A DNA stretch of 64,000 nt from Luethyella okanaganae (lineage in GTDB: Bacteria; Actinomycetota; Actinomycetes; Actinomycetales; Microbacteriaceae): the NCBI RefSeq assembly GCF_042660285.1, contig NZ_JBHSTP010000001.1, forward strand, positions 620,001 through 684,000, written 5' to 3'. Numbering within the stretch: position 1 is the stretch's first letter; each line of letters starts with the position of its first letter. This document shows, piece after piece, positions 61,378-64,000 of the stretch. The position numbers and the translations under genes were made by a program. The notes below the pieces were generated by a model, which worked only from the letters and a program-made list of their open reading frames with translations, was not told where the DNA came from and searched no databases.

Positions 61378-62123
61378 ATACCGTCATTCGCGCCGACGGC
61401 CGCGCCCTCAACGAGCTTCGCCCGATCACGATAGAACGCGGGTGGAGCGAGCAGGCCGAGGGCTCGGCCCTCATCTCTTTCGGCCGCACCAAGGTGCTGT
61501 GCACGGCCTCCTTCACCAATGGTGTTCCCCGTTGGATGGCAGGCAAGGGCAAGGGGTGGGTCACGGCCGAGTACTCGATGCTTCCGCGCAGCACGAACGA
61601 GCGTATGGACCGCGAGTCGGTGCGGGGCAGGATCGGTGGGCGCACCCACGAGATCAGCCGCCTCATCGGTCGCAGCCTGCGGGCCGTTGTCGACATGAAG
61701 GCACTCGGTGAGAACACCATCCTCATCGACTGCGATGTCCTGCAGGCGGATGGCGGAACCCGCACGGCCGCGATCACCGGGGCCTACGTCGCACTCGCCG
61801 ATGCGCTCGAGTGGGGTCGCGGCAAGAAGTTCATCGGGCAGAAGGCCCGACCGCTCATCGATAGCGTCGCGGCGGTCTCGGTCGGGATCATCGACGGTGA
61901 GCCGATGCTCGACCTCGCCTACGTCGAGGACGTGCGCGCCGAGACCGACATGAACGTCGTCGTCACGGGCCGCGGCCTCTTCGTCGAGGTGCAGGGGACC
62001 GCCGAGGGCGCGCCGTTCGACCGAGGTGAGCTCGACTCGCTCCTCGACCTCGCCGTCGGCGGCGCCGCCACCTTGAGCGGGTTGCAGGCGGCCACCCTCG
62101 GCGCGGAGGCGACGATTTCCTGA
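61374..62123 (+). CDS. rph: ribonuclease PH
   Basis: A 249-residue phosphorolytic 3'-5' exoribonuclease for tRNA 3'-end maturation. RADGRALNELRPITIERGW, FGRTKVLCTASF, GRIGGRTHEISRLIGRSLRA and DCDVLQADGGTRTAAITGAY are diagnostic, including the phosphate-binding Arg and Asp residues. Overlaps murI (GTGA) and rdgB (1 nt). Confidence 0.96.
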   Translation: MNTVIRADGRALNELRPITIERGWSEQAEGSALISFGRTKVLCTASFTNGVPRWMAGKGKGWVTAEYSMLPRSTNERMDRESVRGRIGGRTHEISRLIGRSLRAVVDMKALGENTILIDCDVLQADGGTRTAAITGAYVALADALEWGRGKKFIGQKARPLIDSVAAVSVGIIDGEPMLDLAYVEDVRAETDMNVVVTGRGLFVEVQGTAEGAPFDRGELDSLLDLAVGGAATLSGLQAATLGAEATIS

Positions 62124-62728
62124 TGGCACTCGAACTCGTGCTCGCCACACACAACAGGCATAAGGTCGACGAGTTCCAGCGCATCCTCGGCGCAGTCGTA
62201 CCTGAACTGCTCGTGCACGGCTACGACGGACCGGAGCCGGTCGAAGACGGTGTGAGCTTCGCCGAGAACGCCCTCATCAAGGCGCGCGCGGCGTCTGAGC
62301 ACACGGGCCGCATCGCCCTGGCCGACGACTCGGGCCTGTGCGTCGACGTCATGGGGGGCGCGCCGGGAATCTTCTCGGCGCGATGGGCAGGAGCGCACGG
62401 CGATGGAGCCGCGAACCTCGCGCTGCTGCTCGACCAGCTCGGTGACATCCGCGATCCTCACCGCACCGCCCGGTTCGTCTGCGTGATAGCGCTCGCGGTT
62501 CCGGATGCGGGAGCCGGGAGCGCGGAGCACGTCGTCGTCGGCGAGTGGAGCGGCCACCTAGCCACAGAGCCTTGCGGGAGCAACGGTTTCGGCTACGATC
62601 CGATCTTCGTGCCCGACGGCTTCGCGGTGACGGCTGCTGAGCTCGCGCCGCACATCAAGAACGACAACAGCCACCGTGCGCGGGCGATCGCCAACCTCGT
62701 TCCGCTGCTGCGGGATCTGGTCGGCTGA
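62123..62728 (+). CDS. rdgB: non-canonical purine NTP pyrophosphatase (RdgB/HAM1)
   Basis: A 201-residue ITP/XTP/dITP pyrophosphatase that cleans the nucleotide pool. LVLATHNRHKVDEFQRIL, SFAENALIKARAAS, ALADDSGLCVDVMGGAPG and GFGYDPIFVPDG are complete. It is the last gene of the murI operon; a hairpin follows at 62757. Confidence 0.96.
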   Translation: MALELVLATHNRHKVDEFQRILGAVVPELLVHGYDGPEPVEDGVSFAENALIKARAASEHTGRIALADDSGLCVDVMGGAPGIFSARWAGAHGDGAANLALLLDQLGDIRDPHRTARFVCVIALAVPDAGAGSAEHVVVGEWSGHLATEPCGSNGFGYDPIFVPDGFAVTAAELAPHIKNDNSHRARAIANLVPLLRDLVG

Positions 62729-62756
62729 CCCCCGCAGTCCGTCTCTTCCGATCGAC

Positions 62757-62780
62757 GCCAGCCGGCGGATCCCGGCTGGC
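62757..62780 (+). terminator. terminator hairpin after rdgB
   Basis: GCCAGCCGG / CCGGCTGGC, a perfect 9-bp stem with a 6-nt loop, 28 nt after the rdgB stop. No T-run follows. Confidence 0.6.
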
Positions 62781-62792
62781 CTCTCCGGTCGG

Positions 62793-62820
62793 TGAGAATG
62801 ATAACGGCATTCATTCCTCA
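62793..62820 (+). promoter_or_regulatory. candidate metal-regulator box upstream of czcD
   Basis: TGAGAATGATAACGGCATTCATTCCTCA is an imperfect inverted repeat (TGAGAATGA / TCATTCCTCA; core GAATG/CATTC). It recalls actinobacterial Zur boxes of the TGAAAATGATTTTCA kind. It lies 51-78 nt upstream of the cation-transporter start. Confidence 0.45.
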
Positions 62821-62870
62821 TTGGGCATAGAGGCTGGTGCGATGCTCGCGACGCGCCTAGCGTTGAGGTA

Positions 62871-63785
62871 ATGGGACACGATCACAACCACGCGACCGCG
62901 ACGACGAACCGCTCGCGACTGGTCGTCGCGATCTGCATCATCGGCACCTTCCTCGTGGTGGAGGTCACCGGGGCGCTGTTGAGTGGCTCACTGTCGCTGC
63001 TGGCCGATTCCGGTCACATGTTCTCCGACCTCACCGGACTGGTCATCGCCCTCGTGGCAACCGTCGTCGCGGCGAGACCCGCGACGGACCGGCAGACCTA
63101 CGGCTATCAGCGGGCCGAGGTGTTCGCCGCCCTCGTCAACGGGATGATCCTCATCGGGGTGGCCGTCAGTGTGTCGATCGAGGGTCTGCGGAGGCTGTTC
63201 GAGAGCTCTGACATCGAGGTGCAGAGCATTCCGATGCTGATCGTGGCCGTTGCCGGACTCGGGGCGAACCTCGCAGCCCTGCTGGTGCTGAGGGGCGGGG
63301 CCAAACAGTCGATCAATCTGCGCGGGGCCTACCTCGAGGTGCTCGGCGACCTGCTCGGCTCCGTGGCCGTGATCATCGCGGCGTTCGTCATCATCGTGAC
63401 CGGGTTCCAGAAGGCCGACGCCATCGCCTCGCTCGCGATCGCGGTGATGATCGTGCCGCGTGCGCTCTCGTTGCTGAGGGATGTGTTCCGTGTGCTCAGC
63501 CAGTCCGTCCCGGTCGACACCGATGTGGCCGAGATCCGCCGCCATATCCTCGAGACCGACGGTGTCGTCGACGTGCACGATGTGCATGTGTGGGCGATCA
63601 CCTCGGGGGCGCATGTCTTCAGCGCGCATGTCGTCGTAGAACCAGGCGCGCTCGTCGGTGACGGACCGGACTGCCTGCTCGACAAGCTCTCGGAGTGCCT
63701 GGCCGAACACTTCGATGTGGAGCACTCGACCTTCCAGCTCGAGCCGGCCGAGCACGCGGCGCATGAGGAGCAATCACACGCGTAG
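62871..63785 (+). CDS. czcD: cation diffusion facilitator, CzcD/ZnT type
   Basis: A 304-residue CDF metal/H+ antiporter with six membrane helices. It starts with a short His-rich segment (MGHDHNHATATTN). TM2 holds HMFSD in LADSGHMFSDLTG. TM5 holds EVLGD, where many zinc CDFs have HxxxD, so metal preference is not certain. The C-terminal cytoplasmic domain has HDVHVWAITSGAHVFSAHV with metal-binding His. It should export Zn2+ or a similar ion. The upstream inverted repeat may be a metal-sensor site. Confidence 0.92.
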   Translation: MGHDHNHATATTNRSRLVVAICIIGTFLVVEVTGALLSGSLSLLADSGHMFSDLTGLVIALVATVVAARPATDRQTYGYQRAEVFAALVNGMILIGVAVSVSIEGLRRLFESSDIEVQSIPMLIVAVAGLGANLAALLVLRGGAKQSINLRGAYLEVLGDLLGSVAVIIAAFVIIVTGFQKADAIASLAIAVMIVPRALSLLRDVFRVLSQSVPVDTDVAEIRRHILETDGVVDVHDVHVWAITSGAHVFSAHVVVEPGALVGDGPDCLLDKLSECLAEHFDVEHSTFQLEPAEHAAHEEQSHA

Positions 63786-63820
63786 CGGCCGGACCGCACG
63801 GCGGGGCTGCGTGCGGCCGC

Positions 63821-63874
63821 TGCTTATTCGTGTTCTGGTGCTTATTTGTGTTCTGCTGCTTATTTGTGTTCTGG
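63821..63874. repeat. three 18-bp tandem repeats
   Basis: TGCTTATTCGTGTTCTGG (63821-63838), TGCTTATTTGTGTTCTGC (63839-63856) and TGCTTATTTGTGTTCTGG (63857-63874) lie between czcD and the next gene. The third copy includes the stop codon of that gene (TTA at 63860-63862 on this strand). A GCGGCCG/CGGCCGC pair just before (63785-63791, 63815-63821) may form a terminator. Confidence 0.85.
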
Positions 63875-64000
63875 GCGGTGTTCGAAGACCTCGGGCTCGA
63901 GCGTAAGCTTCTCGGCGGCTCTGACGGTCTCGATGGTCGTGGCGTCCGCTGCCGCTGCCGACCTCTTCGCCTTGCGGGACGACTGGAAATAGTGCCACAC
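63860..64000 (-). CDS. C-terminal end of a gene running off the window
   Basis: The minus strand is open from the window edge to a TAA at 63860-63862 and reads HYFQSSRKAKRSAAAAD, then TTIETVRAAEKLTLEPEV and FEHRPEHK. Only about 46 C-terminal residues are visible: a basic, Ala-rich segment and one acidic helix. The product cannot be named. Codon use is like the neighbours. Confidence 0.6.
   Translation of the reverse strand: MWHYFQSSRKAKRSAAAADATTIETVRAAEKLTLEPEVFEHRPEHK

Overview
The window is high-GC, densely packed DNA from an actinobacterium, most likely a Microbacteriaceae-type genome. The evidence is the frequent GTG/TTG starts, DUF3107 and DUF3039 proteins, an AdnA/AdnB pair, a DUF222/HNH endonuclease, and a gene order close to the mycobacterial Rv3193c-Rv3208A segment. 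The genus cannot be fixed from sequence alone. No CRISPR array, rRNA operon or intact prophage was seen.

Layout. (1) 0-20.2 kb is a conserved actinobacterial core block: a beta-rich hypothetical, a secreted protein ending in a YPIVADP motif, a ferritin-like protein, DUF3107, the helicase-nuclease pair adnA-adnB, a phosphotransferase, nudC, uvrD2, an E1/cyclodehydratase-like protein, a zincin-type protein, a PDZ/Lon-like membrane protease and a UPF0182 membrane protein. (2) 20.27-24.1 kb starts at an initiator tRNA-fMet gene. It is a patchwork with lower GC in its first part: an IS481 C-terminal remnant, a complete trpS, an Fn3-like remnant, an IS256 remnant and a secreted protein of unknown function. 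It looks like a worn genomic island. (3) 24.1-35.1 kb carries two sugar-acid/sugar modules. On the minus strand is an ascorbate-family PTS (IIA-IIB-IIC) with a SIS-domain protein and a DeoR regulator. On the plus strand is a hexuronate/aldonate operon (MFS transporter, L-idonate-5-dehydrogenase-like, ManD, KDG kinase, UxuB-like dehydrogenase) divergent from a GntR/FCD regulator, with a perfect palindromic operator in between. (4) 35.1-40.7 kb holds a nitrilase-type amidohydrolase, an aminotransferase, a lipoprotein/secreted-protein pair and an HtrA-type protease.

(5) 40.8-55.6 kb is read here as one split cell-surface polymer locus. It has two GT2 glycosyltransferases, a CDP-alcohol phosphotransferase and a CDP-glycerol glycerophosphotransferase-like polymerase on one side, and a TagG/TagH-type exporter with a nucleotidyltransferase on the other. 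Between them are an EcsC protein, a repeat-bearing DUF222/HNH protein, a complete type III restriction-modification system and an XRE regulator. The nucleotidyltransferase could make the CDP-activated alcohol used by the CDP-alcohol phosphotransferase, the polymerase and GTs could build the chain, and the ABC pair could export it. This is inference. (6) 55.8-64 kb is core again: an ABC exporter whose ATPase has a long Ala/Thr/Lys/Arg-rich N-terminal tail, DUF3039, pncB, the murI-rph-rdgB operon, a CzcD-type cation transporter with a possible metal-regulator box, and the 3' end of a gene that runs off the window.

The best candidates for something new are the split CDP-alcohol surface-polymer locus with its embedded restriction island, the island behind tRNA-fMet carrying a complete trpS, the PTS/SIS module of unknown substrate, and the apparent read-through of the MFS gene into the next gene. 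All functional statements come from reading motifs by eye. No database search was run.
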